Positions 20,262 through 28,075 of a stretch of 64,000 nucleotides of DNA are shown in pieces; positions within the stretch are counted from its first letter, which is position 1, and each line of letters starts with the position of its first letter. The notes below the pieces were generated by a model that ran no database searches, was not told the origin of the DNA, and saw nothing but the letters and a program-made list of their open reading frames with translations. The DNA comes from an uncultured Alphaproteobacteria bacterium (lineage in GTDB: Bacteria > Pseudomonadota > Alphaproteobacteria > Geminicoccales > Geminicoccaceae), in assembly GCA_937926445.1 (NCBI GenBank), contig CALBAK010000006.1, forward strand, positions 120,358 through 184,357, written 5' to 3'. The translations under genes were made by a program, and so were the position numbers.

Positions 20262-21809
20262 TCAAGCGCGTGGCGCGCCGTCGACCACGGTGCCGGGCCT
20301 GGTGGTCGAACCTCTGACCCCGGCCAGCCGGGCGGCGAGCCGCTCGCGGCCGGCCGAGTCGATCCGTAAGCCGAGCTTGCTTCGCCGCCAGAGAATGTCG
20401 TCGACCGTCTCGGCCCACTCCTCACGAACCATCCAGTGCACCTCGCGCTCGTAGAGCCCGGCACCGAACGCCTCGCCCAGGTCCTCGAGGCGCCGTGCGT
20501 CGCCGAGCAGCGCGAACGCTCGGGTTCCGTGATAGCGAGCGAGACGGCGTAAAAGCGCCGAATCCAGGAACCGATAGCGGCCGCGCAGATCCGCGACGAG
20601 CGCCTCGAACCCGTCCCAGGGGAAATCGCCGCCCGGCAGGTGTGCTCCGGCCGTCCAAGGAGGCCGCAGCCCCGGGAAGAACCGGGCGAGCCGCGCCAGA
20701 GCCGCCTCGGCGAGGCGGCGGCAGGTCGTGAGCTTGCCGCCGAAAACGGTAAGTAGAGGCGCGGTCCAACCGCCGTCGTCGAGATGCAGCACATAGTCGC
20801 GGGTCGCCTCCTGCGCGGCATTCGCGCCATCGTCGTAGAGCGGGCGAACCCCGGCAAAGCTCCAGACGATGTCACCGCGCGCGACCGGCCGCCGGAGCCA
20901 ACGATTGACTGCGGCGAGGAGGTAGTCCGTCTCGTCCTCGCTGATCCGAACCACTCCGGGATCTCCCTCGATGTCCCGGTCCGTCGTTCCGATGAGCGTG
21001 AAGTCGCCCTCGTAAGGGATCGCGAAACAGACCCGGCCGTCCTCGTTCTGGAAGAGGTAGGCGCGATCGTGATCGAAGAGCCGTCGGGTGACGATGTGGC
21101 TGCCTTGGACGAGCCGGATGCGAGCGGGTGGCGCTGTGCCCACCACTTGCTCGAGGAACCGTGCCGCCCAGGGACCGGTCGCGTTGACGAGAACTCGTGC
21201 CTCGACCTCCTCGACCCCTCCGCGCGAGCGATCCTCGAGCCGCAGCCGCCATCGGCCGTCGGTGCTCAGGGCCTTCGTGCAGGGGGTGCGGGGGCGGATG
21301 TCGGCCCCGAGCCGGGCGGCGTCTCGAGCACACATGATCACGAGACGCGCATCCTCCACCCAACAGTCCGAATATTCGAAGGCGCGGCGAAGGTCCGGGC
21401 GGAGCGGGGCACCGGCCGGGTCGCTCCGCAGATCGAGGCTACGGCAGGCAGGCAGAATCTCGCGGCCGCCCAAGTGATCGTAAAGGAAGAGGCCGAGGCG
21501 AACGACCCAGGCGGGCCGAAGTCCGGCTCGGTGCGGTAGGACGAACCGTAAGGGCCGGATGAAATGCGGCGCCGAACGCAACAGAACCTCGCGCTCTACG
21601 AGCGCCTCGCGAACCAGGCGGAACTCGAAATGTTCCAAATACCGCAATCCGCCGTGGATCAGCTTGGTCGAGGCCGAGGAGGTAGCAGATGCCAGATCCC
21701 CCTGCTCGACCAGAACGACGGAGAGACCGCGCCCGGCTGCGTCGCGCGCGATCGCGCAGCCGTTCGCGCCGCCGCCCACGATCGCCAGATCGAACGCGCC
21801 GTTCGACAT
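20262..21809 (-). CDS. glpD: FAD-dependent glycerol-3-phosphate dehydrogenase
   Basis: A 515-residue aerobic glycerol-3-phosphate dehydrogenase, which oxidises G3P to dihydroxyacetone phosphate and passes electrons to the quinone pool at the inner membrane. It has an N-terminal FAD-binding motif VGGGANGCAIARDAAGRG, the ASATSSASTKLIHGGLRYLE block typical of GlpD, and VFGGKLTTCRRLAE near the C-terminal domain boundary. The start is the ATG of MSNGAFD; a longer frame adds 17 unrelated residues. No glpF, glpK or glpR lies nearby. Confidence 0.95.
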   Translation of the reverse strand: MSNGAFDLAIVGGGANGCAIARDAAGRGLSVVLVEQGDLASATSSASTKLIHGGLRYLEHFEFRLVREALVEREVLLRSAPHFIRPLRFVLPHRAGLRPAWVVRLGLFLYDHLGGREILPACRSLDLRSDPAGAPLRPDLRRAFEYSDCWVEDARLVIMCARDAARLGADIRPRTPCTKALSTDGRWRLRLEDRSRGGVEEVEARVLVNATGPWAARFLEQVVGTAPPARIRLVQGSHIVTRRLFDHDRAYLFQNEDGRVCFAIPYEGDFTLIGTTDRDIEGDPGVVRISEDETDYLLAAVNRWLRRPVARGDIVWSFAGVRPLYDDGANAAQEATRDYVLHLDDGGWTAPLLTVFGGKLTTCRRLAEAALARLARFFPGLRPPWTAGAHLPGGDFPWDGFEALVADLRGRYRFLDSALLRRLARYHGTRAFALLGDARRLEDLGEAFGAGLYEREVHWMVREEWAETVDDILWRRSKLGLRIDSAGRERLAARLAGVRGSTTRPGTVVDGAPRA

Positions 21810-21899
21810 CCCGCTTCTCGGCCCGTGCCCGAGGATCGGCCGCCCGGGCAAACCCTGCAAGCCGGATCGTGTCGCCGATCGATCCTTCGGGCACTCCGC

Positions 21900-22187
21900 T
21901 CAGACGCGGCGAATGAAATTGTCGGCGTAAGACTTCGGCCGCACGATTCGTGGATGCGGTTCGCTCAGGGTATAATCGAGCCCATTGCGCTCGCACCAAG
22001 CGATGGCTGCTTCCTTGGTCGGAAATTGGAGACGAACCTGTTGGGCCGTGTCGTCGGAGCCGACCCAGCCGATCAGCCGATCGGGCATCTTGGGAGAACG
22101 GGGTTCGTACTCGACCACCCAGGCCCGGGTCTTGAACCGACCGGACTGCACCGCCGTCTTGGCCGGTTGATAGATGCGCGCCTGCAT
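21900..22187 (-). CDS. NDUFS4-like NADH dehydrogenase accessory protein (ETC complex I conserved region)
   Basis: A 95-residue homologue of the mitochondrial complex I 18-kDa subunit NDUFS4. It has the YQPAKTAVQSG start, WVVEYEP, the LIGWVGSDDT motif, FPTKEAAIAWCERNGLDY and the terminal KSYADNF. In alphaproteobacteria this small soluble protein is an accessory subunit of the NADH:quinone oxidoreductase peripheral arm. The nuo operon itself is not in the window. The family is largely restricted to alphaproteobacteria and mitochondria, so it is one of the best lineage clues here. Confidence 0.93.
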   Translation of the reverse strand: MQARIYQPAKTAVQSGRFKTRAWVVEYEPRSPKMPDRLIGWVGSDDTAQQVRLQFPTKEAAIAWCERNGLDYTLSEPHPRIVRPKSYADNFIRRV

Positions 22188-22249
22188 GGAGCTTCCTGCA
22201 CCGATCGGTGACCTCGCCGTTCGGCACCTAGGCCCGCCGGCGCCGGCTT

Positions 22250-22870
22250 TCAAGCACCCGCGGCCGGGCGCCACGCGGTGCGCAACCGTTCCCGATGGAG
22301 CTCGAGCCAGAGGAGCGGCACCAGACCCGTGGTGGCGACGATTCGGCCGGCTCGGACGAGCGCAAAGGCCTCCGCCGCCGCCATTACCTGCACGCGGATG
22401 TCCTCGTCCTCGTGTGGGGCGCCGAACAACCCACCGATGCCCTCGAGGCGAGCCTCGGCCACGACGACGGTGACGCTTTCGCTCGTGCCGCCGGGGCTCG
22501 AGCGATAGACCAGCGCCCGCTCGAGGCGACCGACCACGAGCCCGCACTCCTCGCGAAGCTCGCGTCGAGCGCCGTCCTCGACGCTCTCGCCCGGCTCGAG
22601 GAGGCCCGCGGGGGCCTCGAGAAGCCAAGCGCCGTCGGGCGCCTCGAGGGCGCCGACCCTGAACTGTTCGACGAGCAGGACGCGATCGGTGTCGGGGTCG
22701 TAGGGCAGTGCCGCCACCGCGTCCCGTTGACGGAGGAGCTCGCGCCGGAGAGGACGAGTCCAACTACCGTCGAAGCGACGATGGCGCAGCACGAGCCGTT
22801 CGAGCGTGTAGAAGCCTTCGTGCAGACGCTCGCGGGCGAGGATCTCGACCGCCTGCCCGCCTTCCGCCAC
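22250..22870 (-). CDS. Nudix hydrolase, ADP-ribose pyrophosphatase type
   Basis: A 206-residue Nudix protein. The Nudix box is complete: G-LLEPG-E-SVEDGAR-RELREECG. Upstream are the NudF/ADPRase-type features RHRRFDGSWTRPLRRELLRQ and AVAALPYDPDTDRVLLVEQF. Downstream is the YRSSPGGTSESV loop. It most likely hydrolyses ADP-ribose or related nucleoside diphosphate sugars to AMP plus a sugar phosphate. It is followed by the NDUFS4-like gene on the same strand. Confidence 0.91.
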   Translation of the reverse strand: MAEGGQAVEILARERLHEGFYTLERLVLRHRRFDGSWTRPLRRELLRQRDAVAALPYDPDTDRVLLVEQFRVGALEAPDGAWLLEAPAGLLEPGESVEDGARRELREECGLVVGRLERALVYRSSPGGTSESVTVVVAEARLEGIGGLFGAPHEDEDIRVQVMAAAEAFALVRAGRIVATTGLVPLLWLELHRERLRTAWRPAAGA

Positions 22871-22890
22871 GGTGTTTCGCCCGTCTCGGC

Positions 22891-23139
22891 TCAGCCGAAG
22901 GCCTTGAAGGTGATCAGCGTGAAGGTGTCCTTCACGCCTTCGAGGGTCTGGACCCGGCTCGTCACGAAACGACCGATATCGGTGCCTCCCGGCAGATGGA
23001 ACTTCATGAGAAGATCGTACTGGCCAGAGATGGAGTAGACTTCGGAGACCTCTTCGATCGACTGCACGGCGGCATCGGCGACCTCGTAGGCGTGGCCGAG
23101 TTCACACTTCACGAGGACGAAGATGGTCTGCATGGGCAC
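22891..23139 (-). CDS. stand-alone Lrp/AsnC ligand-binding (RAM) domain protein
   Basis: An 82-residue protein consisting only of the C-terminal regulatory domain of Lrp/AsnC regulators: MQTIFVLVKCELGHAYEVAD, then VYSISGQYDLLMKFHL and VKDTFTLITF. The DNA-binding helix-turn-helix is absent. Stand-alone versions bind small ligands such as amino acids and form oligomers, but specific roles are poorly known. It starts 3 bases beyond the end of the RhlE-type helicase gene, so it is probably cotranscribed with it and the Nudix gene. Confidence 0.9.
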   Translation of the reverse strand: MPMQTIFVLVKCELGHAYEVADAAVQSIEEVSEVYSISGQYDLLMKFHLPGGTDIGRFVTSRVQTLEGVKDTFTLITFKAFG

Positions 23140-23142
23140 ACC

Positions 23143-24639
23143 TCAGGCCGACTTTCGAAGCCGCGGCTCGGTCATCAAGAAGCGCGGCACGTGCTCGCCG
23201 AACGCGACGACCGGACGCTCTTCGCCGACCTCCCGACGTCCTGCGACCTCGAGTCGACGCGGCGCCTCGCGCCTGGCGAGGGCCGGCTTGTTCTCGGCTG
23301 CACGATGGGCCGCCACGGGCTCGCGCGGCGTGCGCACCGCGGGTGCCTCGCGAGGTGGGGTCGCAGCCCGACGGCGGCGACCGCCGGACCCGGTCGACAC
23401 CGATGCTGCCGCGGGCTCCACACGGGGTCGCTCGGCCACAACCCCCGTCTCCCTCGCCACCCCATCCTCGGCCAAGCGCAGGCGCGGGATCGTCCTCTTC
23501 GTGAGCTTCTCGATCGCGGCCAGGTAGCGGGCGTCCTCCGGTGTCACGAGCGTGAAGGCTCGGCCCTTCCGACCCGCCCGCCCGGTGCGGCCGATCCGGT
23601 GGACATAGTCCTCCGGGTTCATCGGCACGTCGAAGTTGATCACGACCGGCATGTCGGAGATGTCGAGACCGCGGCCCGCGACGTCCGTGGCGACGAGAAA
23701 GTCGATCGCACCGGAGGTGAACTGGTCGAGGGTCTGCTGGCGATGCACCTGCTCGAGGTCGCCGTGGAGGTCGCGGGCGTTCAGACCGGCTCGTTGAAGA
23801 TGCCGCATCACCGCGCCGATATCGCGCTTGCGGTTGCAGAACACGATCGCCTTGGGCACGGCCCGACTGCGGATCAGTTGGACGAGCGCACCGCGTTTGT
23901 GGTCGGGTGAGACTTCGACCACGACGTCCTCGACGTTCTCGGCCTTGCTGGCCGGCCGGGCCACCTGGATTTCGACCGGATCGTGCAGGAACCGCTCGGC
24001 CAGCCGTCGCACTTCCGGCGGCATTGTGGCCGAGAATAGAAGCGTCTGTTTGCGGCCGAGGAGGAGCGAGACGATCCGCTCGACATCGGGCATGAACCCC
24101 ATGTCGAACATTCGGTCGGCTTCGTCGATCACCAGGATCTCGACACCGCCCAGAAGGATCCGGCCCCGCTCGTACCAGTCGAGCAGGCGACCCGGGGTGA
24201 CGATCAGGACGTCCACGCCCCTGTCGAGGAGCCGCTCCTGATCCCCCATGCCGACGCCACCGATCAGCAGCGCCATGGCGAGGTTGAGATACTTGCCGTA
24301 GATCTCGAAATTGCGAGCGGTCTGGGTGGCGAGTTCGCGGGTCGGGGAGAGGATCAGCGAACGCGGCATGCGCGCCCGGCCCCGGCCCGAGGCCAGGATG
24401 TGGAGCATCGGCAGGACGAAGGACGCGGTCTTGCCGGTGCCCGTCTGGGCGATCCCGATCACGTCGCGGCGGGCGAGGATGGCAGGGATCGCTCGCGCCT
24501 GGATGGGGGTCGGCTCCACATAGCCGGCGTCCGCCACCGCCCGGAGAATCTCGTCGCGTAGACCGAGATCGTCGAAGCGGGGAGCGCTGGTCTCTGACAA
24601 AGTAGGGTTGTTCCGAACTCGTTGATTTGGTGGTCCCAC
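23143..24639 (-). CDS. rhlE: DEAD-box RNA helicase, RhlE type
   Basis: A 498-residue ATP-dependent RNA helicase. Motifs appear in order: Q motif region EPTPIQARAIPAIL, Walker A AQTGTGKT, PTRELA, TPGRLLD, DEAD (VIDEADRMFDMGF), SAT (FSATMP), the RhlE-like VATDVAGRGLDI and HRIGRTGRAGR. The last 110 residues are low-complexity and rich in Ala, Arg and Pro, as in the basic RhlE tail that binds structured RNA. It probably acts in ribosome assembly or RNA decay. The GTG start lies beside a perfect 12-base palindrome and faces a divergent isochorismatase-fold gene. The rhlE name is by family resemblance. Confidence 0.93.
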   Translation of the reverse strand: MGPPNQRVRNNPTLSETSAPRFDDLGLRDEILRAVADAGYVEPTPIQARAIPAILARRDVIGIAQTGTGKTASFVLPMLHILASGRGRARMPRSLILSPTRELATQTARNFEIYGKYLNLAMALLIGGVGMGDQERLLDRGVDVLIVTPGRLLDWYERGRILLGGVEILVIDEADRMFDMGFMPDVERIVSLLLGRKQTLLFSATMPPEVRRLAERFLHDPVEIQVARPASKAENVEDVVVEVSPDHKRGALVQLIRSRAVPKAIVFCNRKRDIGAVMRHLQRAGLNARDLHGDLEQVHRQQTLDQFTSGAIDFLVATDVAGRGLDISDMPVVINFDVPMNPEDYVHRIGRTGRAGRKGRAFTLVTPEDARYLAAIEKLTKRTIPRLRLAEDGVARETGVVAERPRVEPAAASVSTGSGGRRRRAATPPREAPAVRTPREPVAAHRAAENKPALARREAPRRLEVAGRREVGEERPVVAFGEHVPRFLMTEPRLRKSA

Positions 24640-24640
24640 A

Positions 24641-24694
24641 TCCTACGTAGGAAGCGCGCTTCACTTGTCAACGAACAGGCGAGGCGTTTGACAA
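24641..24694. promoter_or_regulatory. palindromic elements between divergent rhlE and isochorismatase genes
   Basis: A perfect 12-base palindrome TCCTACGTAGGA spans 24641-24652 directly at the rhlE start. An inverted repeat TTGTCAA/TTGACAA (24665-24671 and 24688-24694) follows, its second arm resembling a -35 box for the rightward gene. These are seen in sequence; binding by a regulator is only inferred. Confidence 0.3.
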
Positions 24695-24741
24695 ACCGCC
24701 GCGGGCCGCTCCTTCTCGCGTCGGGAGCGGAGGAGGGGACG

Positions 24742-25305
24742 ATGTCCGAGCTGCTGGCACGCGGCGACTGCCTCGTGCTCGTGGTCGATGTCCAGGAACG
24801 GCTGGCCCCGGCGATCGCCGACGGTCCGACGGTGATCGAGCGCTGCCGGCTCTTGGTCGAAGCGGCGCGTCGGCTGGCCGTGCCGGTGCTCGCTTCGGAA
24901 CAGTATCCGAGGGGCCTGGGCGAGACGGTCGATGCCTTGAAGAAGAGCCTCGGCAACGCCCCGAGGCTCGCCAAGACCGCGTTCTCCTGCGCCCGCGACC
25001 CGGCGATCCTCGGGGCCGTCCGGACCGTCGGTAGGCGCACCATCCTGCTAGCAGGTATGGAAGCCCATGTCTGCGTGCTGCAGAGCGCGCTCGGCTTCCG
25101 TACCGAAGGTTTCCGGGTCGCCGTCGTCGCCGACGCGGTCGGCTCGCGCCGGTCGGAGAGCCGTGCGCTCGCGTTGGAACGCGTGCGCGCGGGAGGCTGC
25201 GACGTGGTCGATGTCGAGATGGTCCTCTTCGAGTGGCTGGAGCGCGCGGGCACCGAGGAGTTCGGCACGATCGCCCCTTGGATCCGCGAGGGTCGGCCGT
25301 CGTGA
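24742..25305 (+). CDS. isochorismatase-family hydrolase
   Basis: A 187-residue cysteine-hydrolase fold protein. It has the catalytic Asp in LVLVVDVQERLAPAI, the conserved Lys in LAKTAFSC and the nucleophile Cys in LLAGMEAHVCVLQSALGF. The SEQYPRGLG segment is typical of the YcaC-like/nicotinamidase-related subgroup, whose substrates are often unknown. The start is the ATG behind GGAGGAGGGG. Its stop overlaps a GTG that begins the next gene (GTGA), an alpha/beta hydrolase now frameshifted. Confidence 0.9.
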   Translation: MSELLARGDCLVLVVDVQERLAPAIADGPTVIERCRLLVEAARRLAVPVLASEQYPRGLGETVDALKKSLGNAPRLAKTAFSCARDPAILGAVRTVGRRTILLAGMEAHVCVLQSALGFRTEGFRVAVVADAVGSRRSESRALALERVRAGGCDVVDVEMVLFEWLERAGTEEFGTIAPWIREGRPS

Positions 25306-26014
25306 GCGAGCCTCTGATCCTGGTGCCGGGCCTGCTGTGTGACGAGCGTGTCTTCGCTCCACAGCTCCCGGCGCTCGCCGCCCGCACGGCGGTCCGTGTC
25401 GCGCAGACGCGGCTCGACGACAGGTTGGGCGCAATGGCGGAGCGGCTCCTCGCCGAGGCACCCGAACGGTTCGCCCTCGCCGGTCTCTCCATGGGGGCTG
25501 TGTCTGCTTCGAAGTGATGCGTCTAGTACCCGACCGAGTGACGCGGCTCGCTCTGCTCGACACGCAAGCCCGTGCCGATACTCCGGAGGCCGCCCAGCGC
25601 CGCCGGGGCCTCGTGGCGCTCGCCGAGCGCGGCGAGTTCCTGGGCGTGGCGCCGCGCCTCCTACCCTTGTTCTTGCACCCGGACCACCTCGAGCGGCTCG
25701 GACCGGTCGTGACCGCGATGACAGCGGCGGTCGGGAAGGAGGCGTTCCTGCGCCAGCAGCGGGCGATCCTGGAGCGGCCGGACAGCCGACCGCTCCTCGC
25801 GTCGATCCGCTGCCCGACGCTCGTGTTGTTCGGCCGTCAGGATCGGCTGACGCCGCCCTCGCTGCACGAAGAGATGGCAGCAGCGATCCCGGAGGCCACG
25901 CTCGTCGTGCTGCCGAACTGCGGCCACCTCGCACCCCTCGAGCGGCCCGGGGGGGTGACGGCTCAGCTGCTCGCCTGGCTCGAGGCGCGCCCGCGCGAAG
26001 CCGGAACCCGCTGA
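25302..26014 (+). pseudogene. alpha/beta hydrolase with a one-base frameshift
   Basis: The first frame (from the GTG overlapping the upstream stop) reads VSEPLILVPGLLCDERVFAPQL and reaches the nucleophile elbow FALAGLSMG, then stops. The second frame picks up immediately as CVCFEVMRLVPDRVTRLALLD and runs to the end with the Asp (LVLFGRQDRLTP) and His (CGHLAPLERP) of the triad. The break falls in a run of five G at about 25493-25497. Six G would restore a continuous protein of about 237 residues. So the gene carries a single deletion in a homopolymer: either a recent mutation or a sequence error. Confidence 0.8.
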
Positions 26015-26231
26015 CGCAGCGAGCGCTTGAGCGCGGCCTTGGGCCGCTCGAGCGCCAGTAAGGCGATCGCGTCCGCCATCCGCTGGTCTCCGTTCGGGAT
26101 CGGGCCTTCGGCCGCGACCATCGGAGCGGTTCTGCCCACGCGCGGTTGAGGGGTGGTGAAGGAGTCCCCGGGCGGCCCTTCCACCGCGTAGCAGGGGTGC
26201 GCTACAGCCGAGGGAAAGCGACGGAGGGTCC

Positions 26232-27641
26232 ATGGCCGAGGTCGAGGCGGTCCTGGAACGTATCGGGCGGGAAGGGGTGCGGATGGTCGATCTGCGCTTT
26301 ACCGACCTCGGCGGCCGCTGGCGCCACACGACGATCGACGCCGCGAGCGTCGACCGCGAGATTCTCGAGCACGGCTTGATGATCGACGGCTCGGCCGTGC
26401 CGGGCTGGCGGGAAGTGAGCGAGGCGGATCTCCTCGTGCGTCCCGATCTCTCGGCTACATTTCTCGATCCGTTCGCCGCCCAACCCACGCTCGTGATCCT
26501 CTGCGACGCCGCCGACCCGGCGGCCGGCACCGGCTACGAGCGCGACCCCCGCTCGGCCGCCGCACGCGCCGAGGCTTGGCTCGCTCGGCAGCGGATCGCC
26601 GACCGCGTGACGGTCGGTGCCGAGCTGTTCTTCTTCCTGTTCGACGATGTGCGGGTCGAGCTCGGGTCGAGCGCGGCGGGGTTCCGCCTGTCGGGCAGCG
26701 AGGGGCGGGCGGCCGGAGCCCAGCCCTACCATCCGGGCAATCCGGGACATCGACCGCATCCTGGCGCGGCGCAGCTCGCGCTACCGCCGGCCGACCACAT
26801 GAGCGACATCCGCGCCGAGCTCGCGAGCATCCTCGTGAGCCTCGGCTTCGGCCGGGTGCAGCACGACCATGGTGCGGCGACCCTGCAGAATCGGATGACC
26901 TTCGCCGCCTCGGGGCTCCTCGCGACCGCCGACCGGGTGCAGATCCTAAAATACTGCGCACACCAGGTGGCCGCTTCCTACGGCAAGTCGGCGACCTTCA
27001 TGCCGCGGCCACTGGCCGACGAGCCGGGCTCGGGCCTCGCCGTGCACCAGGCGCTCTGGCGGGGCGACCGTCCGGTCTTCGCGGGCCAGGGCTACGCCGA
27101 TCTCTCGCCGACCTGCCTCTCCTTCATCGCCGGGATCATCCAGCACGGCCGGGCGCTCAATGCGTTCACGAACCCCACGACCAACAGCTACAAGCGGCTG
27201 CGCCACGGTGCGGAAGAGCCGACGCTTCTCACCTACGCGGCGCACAACCGCTCGGCCGCGATCCGCATTCCCTACGCAGCGCGGCCGGAGCGCAAGCGGA
27301 TCGAGGTCCGCTTTCCCGACCCATCCGCCAACCCCTACCTCGCCTTCACGGCGATCCTCATGGCGGGTCTCGACGGGATCGAGCGCAAGCTCGAGCCGGG
27401 CGATGCCATGGACCGCAACGTCTACGACCTGCGGCCCGAGGAGGTCCAGGATCTACCGACCGTGGCCCGTTCGCTCGACGAGGCGCTCGCCGCACTCGAG
27501 GAGGACCACGAGTTCCTGCTCGCGGGCGAGGTCATGTCGGCCGACCTCATCCGGGCCTACATCGCCTTGAAACGCCGCGAGATCGAGCTCGTCGACACCA
27601 CTCCCCACCCGGTCGAGTTCCAGCTCTATTACGGCCTCTGA
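26232..27641 (+). CDS. type I glutamine synthetase homologue with lost metal ligands
   Basis: A 469-residue protein, the same length as E. coli GlnA and alignable end to end (VDLRFTDLGGRWRHTTI, MIDGSAVPGW, TNPTTNSYKRL, NRSAAIRIP, RIEVRFPDPSANPYL, TPHPVEFQLYYGL). By that alignment, four of the six metal-binding residues are changed: GAELFFF replaces GPEPEFF (E131 to F), HDHGAATLQNRM replaces HHHEVATAGQNEV (E212 to G, E220 to R), and GSGLAVH replaces GSGMHCH (H269 to A). E129, E357, the D50 and E327 equivalents and the adenylylation Tyr in NVYDLRPEE remain. It is unlikely to make glutamine; it may be a regulatory or divergent ligase-fold protein. The frame is fully open. Confidence 0.9.
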   Translation: MAEVEAVLERIGREGVRMVDLRFTDLGGRWRHTTIDAASVDREILEHGLMIDGSAVPGWREVSEADLLVRPDLSATFLDPFAAQPTLVILCDAADPAAGTGYERDPRSAAARAEAWLARQRIADRVTVGAELFFFLFDDVRVELGSSAAGFRLSGSEGRAAGAQPYHPGNPGHRPHPGAAQLALPPADHMSDIRAELASILVSLGFGRVQHDHGAATLQNRMTFAASGLLATADRVQILKYCAHQVAASYGKSATFMPRPLADEPGSGLAVHQALWRGDRPVFAGQGYADLSPTCLSFIAGIIQHGRALNAFTNPTTNSYKRLRHGAEEPTLLTYAAHNRSAAIRIPYAARPERKRIEVRFPDPSANPYLAFTAILMAGLDGIERKLEPGDAMDRNVYDLRPEEVQDLPTVARSLDEALAALEEDHEFLLAGEVMSADLIRAYIALKRREIELVDTTPHPVEFQLYYGL

Positions 27642-28075
27642 GGGGCGTGCGGCCTTCCCTCGGCCGGGCCGGGCGAGCCCTCTTCGGGCGGTACGGGGCG
27701 GGGCCGCCCCTCTCGGTCGACGGCGACCATGGTGAACCGCCCCTCGGTCACCCGGACCTCCTCGCCCGTCCGCCCGCGTCGCGCCCAGGCCTCGACATGG
27801 AGGGTGAGGGACGTTCGGCCGACCCGCACGACCTCGGCGTAGCAGCTCACGAGGTCGCCCACAAAGACGGGTGCGTGAAAGGCCATCGCGTCGAGCGCCA
27901 CGGTGACCACTCGGCCACGGGCACGATCGTGCGCCACGGTCCCGGCGGCGATGTCCATTTGCGCCAAGAGCCACCCGCCGAAGATGTCGCCCGAGGGATT
28001 GGTGTCGGCCGGCATGGCGAGGGTGCGGACCGCTGGGACGCGGCCGGCCCGCGAAGGGCTTTCGGCAACGCTCAC
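27629..28075 (-). CDS. acyl-CoA thioesterase, YciA-type hotdog fold
   Basis: A 148-residue hotdog-fold thioesterase. The conserved region TNPSGDIFGGWLLAQMDIAAG contains the catalytic Asp motif of YciA-type enzymes, followed by VVTVALDAMAFHAPVFVGDLV and GRTSLTLHVEAWARR. It would hydrolyse acyl-CoA in the cytoplasm. It starts at a GTG overlapping the TGA of the upstream TPP enzyme (GTGA), and its last bases converge on the glutamine synthetase homologue. Confidence 0.9.
   Translation of the reverse strand: MSVAESPSRAGRVPAVRTLAMPADTNPSGDIFGGWLLAQMDIAAGTVAHDRARGRVVTVALDAMAFHAPVFVGDLVSCYAEVVRVGRTSLTLHVEAWARRGRTGEEVRVTEGRFTMVAVDREGRPRPVPPEEGSPGPAEGRPHAPQRP

Noticed and set aside
25963..26184. A 73-codon minus-strand frame between the broken hydrolase and the glutamine synthetase homologue
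   Set aside because: It has no recognisable family, no convincing ribosome binding site, and overlaps the hydrolase 3' end. It is too weak to list as a gene.
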